Assembly (NCBI GenBank): GCA_017506865.1
Contig: JAFCMP010000006.1
Span: forward strand, 186,001-250,000
From: Tribonema minus
Taxonomy: Eukaryota; Sar; Xanthophyceae; Tribonematales; Tribonemataceae
Direction of reading: 5' to 3'
Length of the DNA stretch: 64,000 bases
The notes beneath the pieces were generated by a model. The model was not told the origin of the DNA. It saw nothing but the letters and a program-made list of their open reading frames with translations, and ran no database searches. Of this stretch, positions 11,109 to 23,000 are shown piece by piece; positions within the stretch are counted from its first letter, which is position 1; the number at the start of each line of letters is the position of its first letter. Position numbers and translations under genes: made by a program.

Positions 11109-13831
11109 ATGCTGGAGGACATTGAGGACGTAACGGATGCCACTATGCCGGACGTGAGTGCTGTTGCGCGGTAGGGGTATGTATCAGTTGAAGTACCAGT
11201 CTGTTTGTCTGGTCTGATGCGGGCTCTGAGGAATAGCTAATGAAATGTACGTACTCAGGTCAGCAAGTAAGTCCTATATAGGTGAGCACGAGTGTCGTGT
11301 ATGGGCGTGCTGCGCCGGAACATGCGCACAAAGCGGACCTGCAAGGAGGGCTCAACAACCTCTCAGCTGCCTTGGCCACTCTGACATGTCACGTCAGGGA
11401 GGGCGTGACCATCTGGAATTCAATCGTGAGACACATCGCAGCGAAGACTACCTCTGGAGGACTTCTCTGAGAGGGTCTTCTTTCAAGAATTGATAGACTG
11501 ATCTTGAGAGGGAATCATTTCAAGAATTGATGAATGTGCAGACCAACCAGTATCTGCTCGTGTGCATCACAGGTCTTCTGATTGGTCATGTACAATACTC
11601 ACTGTGTCGGCCCGAGAGTTGGGGATACAACCAAAGAAAGTTTCAGCACCTGTACAGCACTGTACCGCGACGCATCGTATCTACAAACACCTCGGCACAC
11701 AGTTGCCAGCCAGCCCCGTTGCGGGCGGTCGCGGTGCAGAAGTCCTCTGAAGGACCTTCCCCGGAGGTGCTTCCTCAGAAAGTTTCTCCACGTTTTTTCC
11801 GAATAAGAGAGCATATTTGTTTGTGTGCACGCCAGACCTGCTGAGTGGCGAGGAACGGTACTGGTTGCCAGTGTGGCAATGCCTGAGCAATGACACACGG
11901 CACATACGCTCAGCGTCCGATGCATGACTTGTGGTCTAGCTGAGGAGGTCTGGTTCTTTGCGGCCACGGCGATGGCAGTGCGCCCGTTGAGCACTACGGG
12001 GCGACGGCTGCCGGCACGCGGCCGATGCGCAGAGCGGCGCTGTCGCCGTTGACGCAGGGACGCGCATGCGCGTGGCGCACGGATCGTGCCCACTGTCTGC
12101 AAGGCTTCAAATGCTGTGTACACAAGCGGGTGCGGCAGCCACTGTTCAGAACGAGGAACCGGACTGGGCGTAAAGACGGAGCCCGCAGTGTCAGATCAGG
12201 CGCATATGACCTGACCCTAACCCAAAGTCCACAGCGCAGCGCCGCTGGCGCCAACGCGCGTTCGCACTGCCGACGCACCGCAAGGCAGCTGCTGCGCCGA
12301 CGGGCATCAGCGCTCAGATGTGTGGACTGAGCGCTGTCCCCGTAGCTTTGACGCGGCACTAAGTAGCATGCAGTCTGGTGCACGTGTGTGCGTCGCTCTG
12401 CCCTGCGGAGCGCTGCTGCTGCTGCTGCAATAGTGCCCACTACAGTCTATGTGCGACTCACTCACGACTCACTCACGACTCACTTGCGACTTGCTCTGCC
12501 GCCTCGGCTCAGCGCGGCGCGGTGGACGCACCCGCGCACACCACAGCAGCGTCGCCCCACCATGTCTGGTTCCCACGTGCTGCACCCTCTATGTAGCACA
12601 CATGCACATATGCGGGGGTCTCTGAATGTCCGGGCGTTGCGCCAGCCAGCCGTTGTGTCCCCACTTCAAGTCGCGCATGTCAAGTGTTGGGGTCAGCAGG
12701 GTCAGGATGAGGGTCATGGTGGTGCGTACGTGTGTGCAAGCGCAGCTGCTTGCGGCGCGGCCTGCGTGCCGTCTGCACTACCGTCTAAAATGCCAAACAC
12801 GCGCTGCCGCCTCTGCCGCCACCGCTGGAGCTGCAGCGTCCAGTGCTGCCGCTCGCCCGCTGCTGCTGGTGCTGGTGCTGCTGCTGCTGCTCTAGCCGCC
12901 GCTGTCGCTTGCCTGCCGCAGTCTCTGTGCGACTCACTCGCGACTCGCAGCCCTGGCTCAGCGCGGCGGACGCACCTGCGCACCCCGCAGCAGCGTTGCC
13001 CCACCGTGTCCAGCTCTTGCCCGCTGCACCTCCTAGCGTACATACATACCCAATAATACCCACTTCTAATACAATACATACCTACCCAATCATACCCATA
13101 ACGCAGCAGTGTGTCGCACCCGGAGTCCAGATCCCGCCCCCCGTGCCCCCTGGAGCTGACCCCATCGAAACCCTAGCCACACCTCTCCGCGCATTTCCCG
13201 CGCGCTGCCAGTGCACCACCCGACCACAACTCCAATCCTACCCTTCACCACAAACAAAGCTGCAAGTGCGACCGCAACGCGCCGAAGCTCTCGCGTAGCA
13301 GTGCGCCCTCACCACAAACCGCAACTGTAACTGCAACTGCGCCCACACCACAAACTGCAACTGCAACTGCGACGCGCCAGACTCTCGCGCAGGGGTGCGC
13401 CCTCAACACAAACTGAAACTGCAACTGCGACGCACCACACCTCTCGCGCGCAGGGCCTCCGCGCGCTGCTGCTGGCGCAGGGCGGCGGCGCGTGCGACAT
13501 CTGGCTGCACGAGTTCCGCGCGCTGCCGTGCGAGGCGATACTCAAGACGGTGGAGGACCTTCGCGGCAGAGGCGGCGCGCGCGGTTGGCGCCCCCGCCGC
13601 ATCCCCTTTGCGCGCGATATCGATGGGCGATTGCTCATCTGCGATGCCGAAACGGATGAGGGGGCGGTTTTGGAATGGGACCCGGAGGGGGGGGAGGGGC
13701 CCCCCGCGGGGGGGATCGCCTTTGGGGAGTATTTGGAGGGGTACCGGGACGGCCTGCTGTCGGGGCACTTCGAGTTTGTGGAGGATATGGGGGTGGTGGA
13801 GGAGGTCAGCGGGGGGGGGAGCAGAAAATAG
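11109..13831 (+). CDS. SUKH (SMI1/KNR4) domain protein, three-exon model
   Basis: Exons 11109-11153, 12951-13037 and 13454-13831 join in phase 0 to about 170 residues ending at TAG. The last exon carries the recognisable part of a SUKH/SMI1-KNR4 fold: LRALLLAQGGGA, then LPCEAILKTVEDL, then the core IPFARDIDGRLLICDAE, then GIAFGEYLEGYRDGLLSG and a closing GVVEE. The family acts in cell-wall signalling in yeast (Knr4) and as immunity proteins in bacteria. In algae its role is usually unknown, so I assign none. Exon 2 encodes PWLSAADAPAH to LLPAAPPS, which supplies the LP segment expected just before the core. The first exon (MLEDIEDV) is the weakest call: the frame is open further upstream without an ATG, and an intermediate exon could exist. 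The C-terminal exon is well supported. Confidence 0.6.
12480..12597 (+). repeat. degenerate copy of SUKH exon 2 and flanks
   Basis: This stretch repeats the exon at 12951-13037 (GGCTCAGCGCGGCG to GCTGCACC and so on) together with the preceding TGTGCGACTCACTC intron tail and a CTGCTGCTG run. It lies about 460 bp upstream. It has lost a clean acceptor and contains frame-breaking changes. Confidence 0.7.
13184..13453 (+). repeat. acceptor-side copies of SUKH exon 3 edge
   Basis: The CTCTCGCGCGCAG acceptor and the first exon bases are echoed near 13184, 13287 and 13381. CACCACAAACTGCAACTGCA-type intron sequence separates the echoes. Only some echoes keep an AG. Confidence 0.65.
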
Positions 13832-16319
13832 CAGCAGGGGGGGGGGGGGTAGGTGTGTAGGGGGTTTGTGAAGCGGGGGTGGGGGGCGTTTTGGGAGTCC
13901 CTTGCGGCGCACGTCGCGCGGCTTGAAGTTGCGCGCGCTTGCGTGCGACACCAGAGCGGCACCCTAAGAGCGGCACTTCGATTAGTGTTTTCTGGCGCAT
14001 GCACGCGTCAGACACTGCTGCTCGGGGGGTTTTGGACATGATCACACATGCATAGACGGTTACATAGTCACGGCGGTGGCAATGCCTACAGGCCAGCAGA
14101 GTCAGTTGAGACAGCGTGTTTGTTTTCTTGGGGTTGCCCTGCCAGTGCTGCCACGACATGTCCAAGTCACTCGCGACTTGCCGCAAGGCTTAGCTGCGCG
14201 TGAGTCATGAGTCATGATTGTATGCGCATGCATGGCTGCAAACTGGCTGTACCGATGGCATGAGGCAAGCGTATATGTGACAATGTGCAGTGCTTCTAGT
14301 GCGATCATCGTCGTACGATCGTGTCAGAGGACGCTGTAATCAACGAGGTGCTCCATGCCCCGTGAACGCATTAGCAGCAATCTACATGCTTTTGTCTGTC
14401 GCAGACATCCAATAGCTTGCATAATTCAGGTCCATGTAATGTAGAAGCCTTCCGGTCCAGGTATATGACACATACAGTGTGTGACATACTCCAAGATGTG
14501 TGACAAATAGCCGTGGCTGCATGTTGGCCGCACTACGAACTCTTCAAATGAGACATGTGCCAATTCCAGGTGCTGACGTCACTTGCACACACAGGCAGCA
14601 GCTTGTACACCTAACTCGCATGCACTCAAGCGCATGCGCACATGTGATGTAGACTATAGTTGTAACAACAATTGGCTGAAGTAGGCACGCGATGGTACAA
14701 TTTTCAGCAACAGATGTCAGTAGCCTGTATGCAGGGGCAGTTTTGGGTTTCTGCCACTCTGACTTTACGCCATATTCCGTCACAGCATATGCTTCTTGCA
14801 CAACTCTCACTTGGCACCTATCGTTGTAAAATACCAAGCCATGAGCTTGGCACCTTGCTGCTGCTCGTTCTTGCAGACCACCTCTCACCTTGGGCTATTT
14901 TAAACTGCCTGTTTAATGGAGTCAAAGTGCCAGTGGACCCCCTTTCTCACGGTACTTCACAGGCATGCTGGGTCAGCGTAGGAGCAGATTGGGTGACATG
15001 TCGACATCGATTAATGTATTGACAGCACAAGGTCATCAGGCGACTGGCACTGGTGCACCCCAGTCTCCACATTGGCAAGCAAGACAGCGGTTGGAGCCTG
15101 TCCATCCCGTTTCCAGATCAGCCAACGAGCTGAAGGGCTGGATGAATACGCTTGAAAACTGTCTTGGTAGCCAGTGGAATGCAGTGCGCCAATGCCAGTC
15201 GCCTCATGGGTGTGTGCTATCAACATGGAACGTCGTGCAGGTACAGTAGGTACCGAGATGCGTCGCATCATTCACTCTTTAGCGAACACTTGTTGGTGTC
15301 TGCATGTCAGCGTGCAGAATTTCTGCACCATCACATTTGGCGACAGGCAAGCGCTGGCTTCTCATGTCCTTGCTATAGGAGTATGTCAGGCTCAAGCAGC
15401 ACACTTGTTGGTGTCCGCATGTGAACGGGCAGAATTTCTGCACCATTGCATCTAGCAACAAAAGCTGGCTTTTCATGTTGTTGCTTGAGAGAAATGTCAG
15501 CAAGAGAGTGTGTGTACTTGGCATGTTCAGCAAGGTTGTTGTTCAATTGCACAAGATCATCAAGCAGCAAGCCAGCAATTCTCCACCATCGCATCCTGCG
15601 ACAGTCAAGTGAACTGACACTTGCAATACTCACTCGAAGTATAAGTATGGTCAAAGATGCCGTAGCCAGGAAGCACCACCATATCGCAGTGACATTTTCC
15701 TCGCAGAGGAACTTTTTCAAAATACCAGAAATGGGAACTGTGAGTGGGCTCAAGTGTGAGCACCACGCAGCATGCACGCAGGCAACACAGTGCGCTTGGG
15801 CAGTAGCGCGTACCGTGGCTGCTGCACCAGTACCTTTAACCTGTGCACCCAGAGGAAACTTCCAGCCTGCTGCAGGTGTGTCCTCTGGAGCTGGGGGGCA
15901 CGTGGTGCAACGCACAGCCCAGTCGTCGTCTCCAGTCGTCGTCTGCTGCATTGAGCGTTGGTCCCCGAGCTAGTCGGCAGCTAGCCAGCCACACGGCTCG
16001 CAATCAAGATGCGTGCGTCGTGCGGCACAAATGAAAACTCCGGGAGTGAGGTTTTTCAGCTGTCTACAGATGATGCGTCAGCTGCGAGGCGCACTGCTGT
16101 TCTAGATTGGTTTAAAGCACTGTCTAAGCACTATCAGAGAGGCAACCGTACCGAGGCTAGCGCTGCGCTACTCTACCCCGGGCAGCGTCGTGAAAGGGGC
16201 AGACTGGTAGTGACCAGGTGTCAGAAGCACTAAATCAGGGCTCATTTTCCAAATCACGAAACCTATGAGATCGGGAGTGTGAGCACACACTTGCGGGGCA
16301 GCAGGCGGCGTGCCACTCC
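13832..16319. other. intergenic region between SUKH and PP2C genes
   Basis: No domain-bearing frame seen. A 74-codon ATG frame at 16009-16233 has plausible composition but no recognisable family and no link to the phosphatase, so I do not call it. The rest looks like ordinary non-coding sequence with two diverged copies of a TTGGTGTC-containing repeat near 15290 and 15400. Confidence 0.5.
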
Positions 16320-18800
16320 ATGAGCACGGGGGTGATGGTGCAGCCCCCTGAGACGCCAGGGCCCAGCAAGCGCAGCAGCGGCGTCTTCCGCTTCCTCAAG
16401 AGCAGGAACAAAAGCGGAGATGCCGTGATAGATCTGCAGGCCGCCAAGGCTCAGGTCTTCGTGCAGTCCGCCAAGACCAACTCGGTGGACTCCGTCGACC
16501 TGGATGACTTGGAAACATCCATCAGCGAAGGCTACACCCCACCATCGGAGCCCAGGGAGTGGAGCGGGCGGTGGAGGCTCACGCCTACTCTATACACTTC
16601 AACGGGCCCCCGCCACGCCAATGAGGATCGACTGATCTGCAACGCAGCGCTGCACCTGGACGACTGCCATCGGGAGATGGAGTCTAAGCAGATCTCGTGC
16701 TTTGCCGTCTTCGACGGCCATGGCGGCAGCCGCTGTTCGCAGTGGCTGGCGGACAACTTGGAAGAGGACCTTCGCTGCGCGGACTCATGGCGGCAGGAGG
16801 GCCTCACGCTGCCGAAGCGCTTGAAGGGGGCGCTCGTGCAAGCGCTCAAGCGGGCAGAGTACAAGTACCTGGACCTGGCCTTCAAAGAGAGCGATCACAG
16901 CGGGGCTTGCGTAGTGGTGGGGCTATACTGCGAAGGGCACGTCTGCGTCGCCAACGTGGGGGATTGCCTGGCGGTCCTCTATCTGCCTGGCGCGGACTCT
17001 CACGTCGACCTGTCGGTAGCACATCGCAGCAGACAGCCGGAGGAGGCACGGAGAATAGAAGCAGCGGGGGGGTTGGTCATCAACAACAGGGCTTTCGGAG
17101 TGCTGGAGCCGTCGCGCAGCATCGGAGATCTGGACCTCAAACGGCACTGTCGGGGGGCGGTAACAGCTGACCCATATATAAGGGAGGTGGTGATACCGCC
17201 GCCGCAGCAGCCTGCGGAGGGGGCGGCGAAGAAAAAGCCTGCGCTGCAGGAGGCGCCGTTTCTGCTTTTCGCCAGCGATGGCCTGTGGGATGTGGTAGCT
17301 GCACCAGTGGTGAGTGCGAGCAATCAACTTGCATGTGCATGTACTCAATTAAGGCCATCTGCTACACAAATTTGCTGTGCGCCTATCAACTTGACTCGAG
17401 CTGTTGTTGATCACATGCCCCCATCATGTCGACCCGACCCGGGCTGTCGTGTGTTCATGCGTGGGTCCACACTCATTGAGGCGCAAGAAACTATGACATG
17501 CTTAAAATGTTTATACAGGTCGACCGCCATGTCTGCAGCGGGCTTTGTGGCTGCATTCTCGCAGCCTACCACATGTTTTTTGGTAGCACATATACAGATC
17601 ACTCACCCTATCCTGCATTATCGGTCAATCAGCGTAGCTAGCAATCCTGTTGTTGGTGGTGAGGAAGGATGCTGATGATTGTATCTCAGCACATACATGT
17701 GAACGAGATCCATAGCGGCCACCTTTGCATCGACATGGGTCCACTGCTGATGCGTACATGTCTCACAGACGCAGTGACACATGGTGTGGGGCGCTAGTGT
17801 CAATAAGCTGCTACCTGTTACACAAGGTAGCTGTCAGCGCACCCCCGCCATGGTTTTGAAGTTGCAACTGCCAGTTACTTGGAATGCAGCACAGGGACAG
17901 AACACGGCCTATTTTCTCATGGCGCAGTCACGTGGTTCGCTCTTATTCGTTGCTGCTGGCGCTGGGTGCTCGCAAGGGCCATGCGCTCCTTCCATACCCA
18001 GCTTCATGCGTGGTTGCCAGCAATTCATCGTTCGCCTTGTGCGACATCAGGCGCACTTACCCCATCTTTAACCCTGACCCTAATCCTGGGGTGACGATGC
18101 TGAAGGCAAGTGATGTTGCACGTGACGCCCACTGCACCCCATGGCGTACGATTATATGACAGAAACTACTGCCAGACTCCCCTGGGGATGCGTTAATGGA
18201 CAGTTGGCGTACCTGACAAATAACTTGAAGCTTTGTCGTCTTGTCCAGGTTGCATATGACTGTGACAGGGATCAACGCCAGGCTCCCAGCTGCATTTCGC
18301 GCTAGCAGACTGTTGGTACTCCTACATAATCTGTAGCCCCTTAGCTTCATTGACCAGTTACATTCAAATGTTGCCGTGGTTTCCAGGGCGCATTTTATGG
18401 CCGCGCGCCTGCCTTGGTTGCAAGGTATGTATATCTGCCGTGCAGGCACTGATGTCATAACACCACCTACACGCACTCAGTAAGAGGTGCTCCGCATCAC
18501 GCGTCGTGTGCGCGCCAAATGCCGCTGCCGCGTCAGCAGCAGCACCCCATTCCCCCTTGCTCTTCACGCCGCCAGACAGGCCGCGGCTGCGCGTCAGTGA
18601 TACTCTGTATCTTAAAGTCCATCTATCTGCATCTCATGTATGCGCGCGCGCAGGTGGTGGACCTCACCAAGAAGTCCCTCAAGGTGTGGCGGAAAAAGCC
18701 CGCCAAGTCAAACCCCGCGCGGCAGCTCGTGCGCGCCGCCATTCGGCACGGCACCATGGACGACACGACGGCGATAGTAGTGCACTTCGACGCGTGGTAG
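16320..18800 (+). CDS. PP2C-type protein serine/threonine phosphatase
   Basis: Metal-dependent (Mg/Mn) protein phosphatase that removes phosphate from Ser/Thr. Two exons, 16320-17309 and 18654-18800, are joined in phase 0 across a 1.34-kb GT-AG intron and give 378 residues. Motifs in family order are PRHANEDR near 100, FAVFDGHGG near 128, VANVGDC near 210, SRSIGDLDLK near 265, TADPYI near 282, FASDGLWDVV near 317, and MDDTTAIVV at the C-terminus. The metal-binding acidic residues of DGHGG, SDG and DD are all present. The first 90 residues are basic and Ser-rich with no signal peptide, so a cytosolic or nuclear protein is likely. Its single intron shows no obvious splice-edge copies, unlike the other host genes. 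The substrate cannot be read from the sequence. Confidence 0.9.
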
Positions 18801-20062
18801 CGGGCGCTGGCTGCGGCGGCAGTACGGCAGCCCCCCCCCGCCCGCCCCCTTTGCGTGCGCATGCTAGCCTTGCAGCGGCGCTGCTTGAGACGCGAGGCGC
18901 GCACATGCGGGCGGCACTTGGGGGCGGCGGCGGCGATGCGCCCCTGTGAGGTACTGGTATGCAGCAAGTTATTGATTGGTTTGAGCACGCCGCAGCGGCA
19001 GTGCTCCACGCTCTCACGCCCGCGCGGCAGCAGCAGCGGTCACATTCACATCACCCCCTCAGCGGGCTTGGGGGAGGGGGAAGGGGGGGCACAAGCAAGT
19101 AGCGGCGGCTGTGCCCCCCTGTGCCCCCAGGCGGTCACTTCCAGTTGAAGTTGACGCCCTACACACCCCACGGATCATTGGCTCGTAGCGGCGCAGCCGG
19201 CTCAGGGTGCGTGCGTCAAGACTGTGTGCAGCATCACCTCCCGCCACCTGCTCCCCGCGTTCCCCTTAATGACCCCCTCTCTTCCATGATAATAGGGGGG
19301 GCCGTTCAGGGGCGCGGGGGGATTACTTTGCACCAATGCTCGATACCTACCTGCCCCTTGTGCCAGTCATGCAAACGGCGCAGCGCCGTGCTTATGCGCC
19401 GGTTTTGGGTACTCTGCTATCCCCCGGACGTGCATCAGCAGCGCAAGCGAAGAGAGTCGCCCCCCCTCCCCCATATGTTCTTTTGTGTAACGGTTATATA
19501 CACACAACAGTGTCAGTGTGTCAGAGAGAGGGGGGCAGCGGGCAGCCGCGCGCTCTGCAGACAGCGCGGCTGTGACGCTGACAGCGCCTCTATTGAGGGT
19601 ATGTACCTAGAACAACATGCAAGACCCTTGCTTCCCCTTCCCCTTGCTCCCTCCCTCCTACCACTAATAAGTACACATGTGCCTGCTGCCTCGCGCAGCC
19701 TGCTGTGACACTTGTGACCACCCGTGTTTGAGTGTGGATTGATGCGCTGTCACACACCAATGTTCAGTTGCAGAGCACATCTTTGTACCGAGCACCAATG
19801 TCGCATCGCACATCCATCTTGCATCAATGCTGTCGTGTACTGCCAGACTTGCAGACACAGTGTCCGTCCCTTGTGGAAGTGTCAAATGCTGCTGTCAATT
19901 ATTTGAAAGCATTCATTTCAAGCAAGGCGTATGTGACTGTGCAGGGAGAAGGGTCTTAATTACGGCTTCGTAAACCTCAACAACTCGATGCTAAAAACGA
20001 TCTGCCTTTCGCCAGGCAGACAGCAGCAGCCTTGACGGCGCGTGCTATTGAGCTCATAATCC
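18801..20062. other. intergenic region between PP2C and OTU genes
   Basis: C-rich and G-rich runs and several short frames, none convincing. It presumably contains the phosphatase 3' end and the deubiquitinase promoter. I cannot identify a poly-A signal or TATA element with confidence. Confidence 0.5.
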
Positions 20063-23000
20063 ATGCGTATCATTGTTGAGGACCGCAAGACCACCGCAGT
20101 CCCCGCGTCTGCAGCACACAGCGCTGCGTCTGCCAGCAGCACAGATGTCGCGAGTGCCGAGACATGCAGCCCGCAGGCCCTGCTCACATCCGCTAGTGAG
20201 CCTGCTGCCGTCCGTCTCGAGGAATCGACGAGTGACCACAGCAGCCGCGGTGGGACCCCACCACTGCCGCTGCAGCCCCAGCAGCAGGAGGGCACTCCTT
20301 CTGAGCAGCAGCATGTTACTGCCAACAGCGACAGCAGCAGCAGGTGAGGCAGCACAATTCACTGAGGCCACATAATGCTTCGTCGTTTTCTCGTTAAGCT
20401 GCTGGCGTTCTGTCATGGCAATCCACTCCGGTTCTGCAAATGCGTCTTTCAAAGCGTTGGCGAGTCGCAGGCAGTCACCTGTCCATCACCCGGCGGTCTC
20501 TGCGTATGCCCACTCTCGATTCATGACATAACTGGCACCCTGCTCAAGCCAATAATGACAGTGCCTCTTGACGGAGAAGCGCGTTCTTCGTTCATGACTA
20601 GTTATACTCCAACAACGCACCCGCACACACTTGCTGACATCAGTAACCGTTTCCACCTTCATCGATGACGATTCCTTCTCTGCAGGCCTTCACCAGACGA
20701 ACAGGGACCTGGGAAGAGACCAGCCCTCCACGACACCGCCGGAAACGCAGCGAACGCTGCGGAACCCTACGACAACGCCGGTTCGCCGAGCGCTGCCGCT
20801 GCCTCCAGCCCTCACGCTGCTACTGCCTGCGGCGCGAGCGACGACACGGAATCGGCGCGCTTGGCGCCGGCGGCTGACGCTGTGAAACCGTGCGGTGCTG
20901 CCGCGATGGGTGGTGGCAGCAGGGCCAAGGCGCCAGCGCGGCAGGCGGGCGTAGCGGCAGTGGCGGCGGCGGCGACAGCGCTGCCCCAGCCAGCGCAGCA
21001 CTACAGGTACACGGACTTTGAAGTGGTTATTGATGTTCTCCTCTGTGGTGAAATATTGGCACCAGTGTTGCAGGCGTGCGCTGGGTGCAGCAGCGCTGCG
21101 CGGTGCGTGCGCACTTGAGGTAGGGGGCGCCAGTTGGCACATGCGTCATCTCCCGCTGGCGGTATGCTCGCGCTCATGCCCTGCAGCCTGTTCAGGGTTC
21201 TGCAATGGTACCATGAGTCTGCCCCGAAGTTGAATAGTCAAAGCAGGTGCAGTATCAGCAGGCCGTTGTCTGACGCCTTTCTCCGGTTCGGCGGCGCCAC
21301 ACGCCTCGTCCTGGTGCCAATGTTTAGCATCCAATGAAATCATACAATGATTGTTGTCAGGTCATGCGCAGTACTGCTTGGGTCTTCCATTCCATCCGTT
21401 GGCATCTTGCGGCAGTGTCGCCACGTCACTTCTGTCCCAATGTTCACTTGCTACCGCCGCACGCATCGCCGGTGCATGTTCTAACCCTCGTAGAGCCCTA
21501 CACTTAACCCTAGCCCTCAACCGCCACCCTAGCCTTGATGACCGACCGACTTTGTTATGTTGCGCTGTATCCTAAACTTTACACTTCACCGCAGCCCTTA
21601 ACCACAACCCTAGCCCTGATAACCGAGTTTGATATGCCGCGCTGTATCGCCGCTTGCAATGCCAGCTTTGATAACCGACTCTGGTATGCCGCGCTGTATC
21701 GCCGCTTGCAATGCCAGCTTTGATAACCGACGCTGGCATGTCGCGCTGTATCGCCGCTTGCAATGCCAGCTTTGATAACCGACGCTGGTTATGCCGCGCT
21801 GTATCGCCGCTTGCAGTTCCAGCTTTGATAACCGACTCTGATATGCCGCGCTGTATCGCCGCTTGCAATGCCAGCTTTGATAACCGACGCTGATATGCCG
21901 CGCTGTATCGCCGCTTGCAATGCCAGCTTTGATAACCGACGCTGATATGCCGCGCTGTGTCGCCGCTTGCAGTTCCAGCAGCGCTGCAGCAGCGGCCGCA
22001 TCCGGCGGAAAAGGTCATTCTCCGCCACGAAGCCCCAGCAGAAAGGCCTCTAGCACCCGAGGTGAGCTGCTCCTCCTTGACTCTAACCCTAGTCTAACGG
22101 TAGCCCTAGATATGCGCCTGAGCTCAAGGGTTGAGGTTTCGGTGCCCATACACCCAAGGTGGAACTGCTCCTTCTCAACCTCAACCCTTCCTCTAGGGTT
22201 AGGGTTAGGGTTAGGGCTAGTCCTAGTGCAGCCCTATCCCGTTTCCTTTGCTACTAAGTTGAGGTTCCAATGCTCAGCAATGGAGAGATCTTCTCCGCCT
22301 TCAGCATACGCCTTATCGTTGGTCCCAACCCTGCTGAGCTTTTGGGAATCAGAAGGTGAGCCGCACCTCCTTGACCCTACTTTCAACCCTAGCCCTGACT
22401 CAACCTCAACCTGCTCGTGAGCTGAGGGATTAGGGTTAGGGTTAGGGTTAGGCCCCGACCTTTGTAAATCTTAATCTGCTCCTGCGCTGGCTGGGGCTCT
22501 GACTATGTGTATCGTCAGCCTCTCGTGATGTTCTGGACAGCAGTGTTACACGTCAGAGGTGGCGCGCCGAAAAAGAAGTTGAAGTTCAGCCAAAGAGTGA
22601 CCACGCAAACGCGTAGAACAGGCATAATGCCGTGTCATTTCTGTTTCAGTGATAGGGCGTGGGCTGACGGCAATACGCATACGTGAATGGCACATGCACC
22701 ACCTGTTTACGTCTATCATACTTCAAAGTACACAAATTTTATGCACATGGCCAATTTAAGTACAGTATCATGTTGCTTTCATGCCATACTGCCTGCCATG
22801 TGATCGTCATGACCCTTCTCGTTCCACAGGCAATGGCGTTCCGTTTCCCATGGGGTCCGGGGCGGCAGTGGCGGCGGCGGCGGTGGCGTTGCAGGGGAAT
22901 GCTGATGCACATGTGCGCTTTGAAAGGGCGCTAAGGGGAAGGGGGTGGAGGTTGCTGCCACAGGTACGCATACATCAACCAATGCTTGGTCACCATGCAT

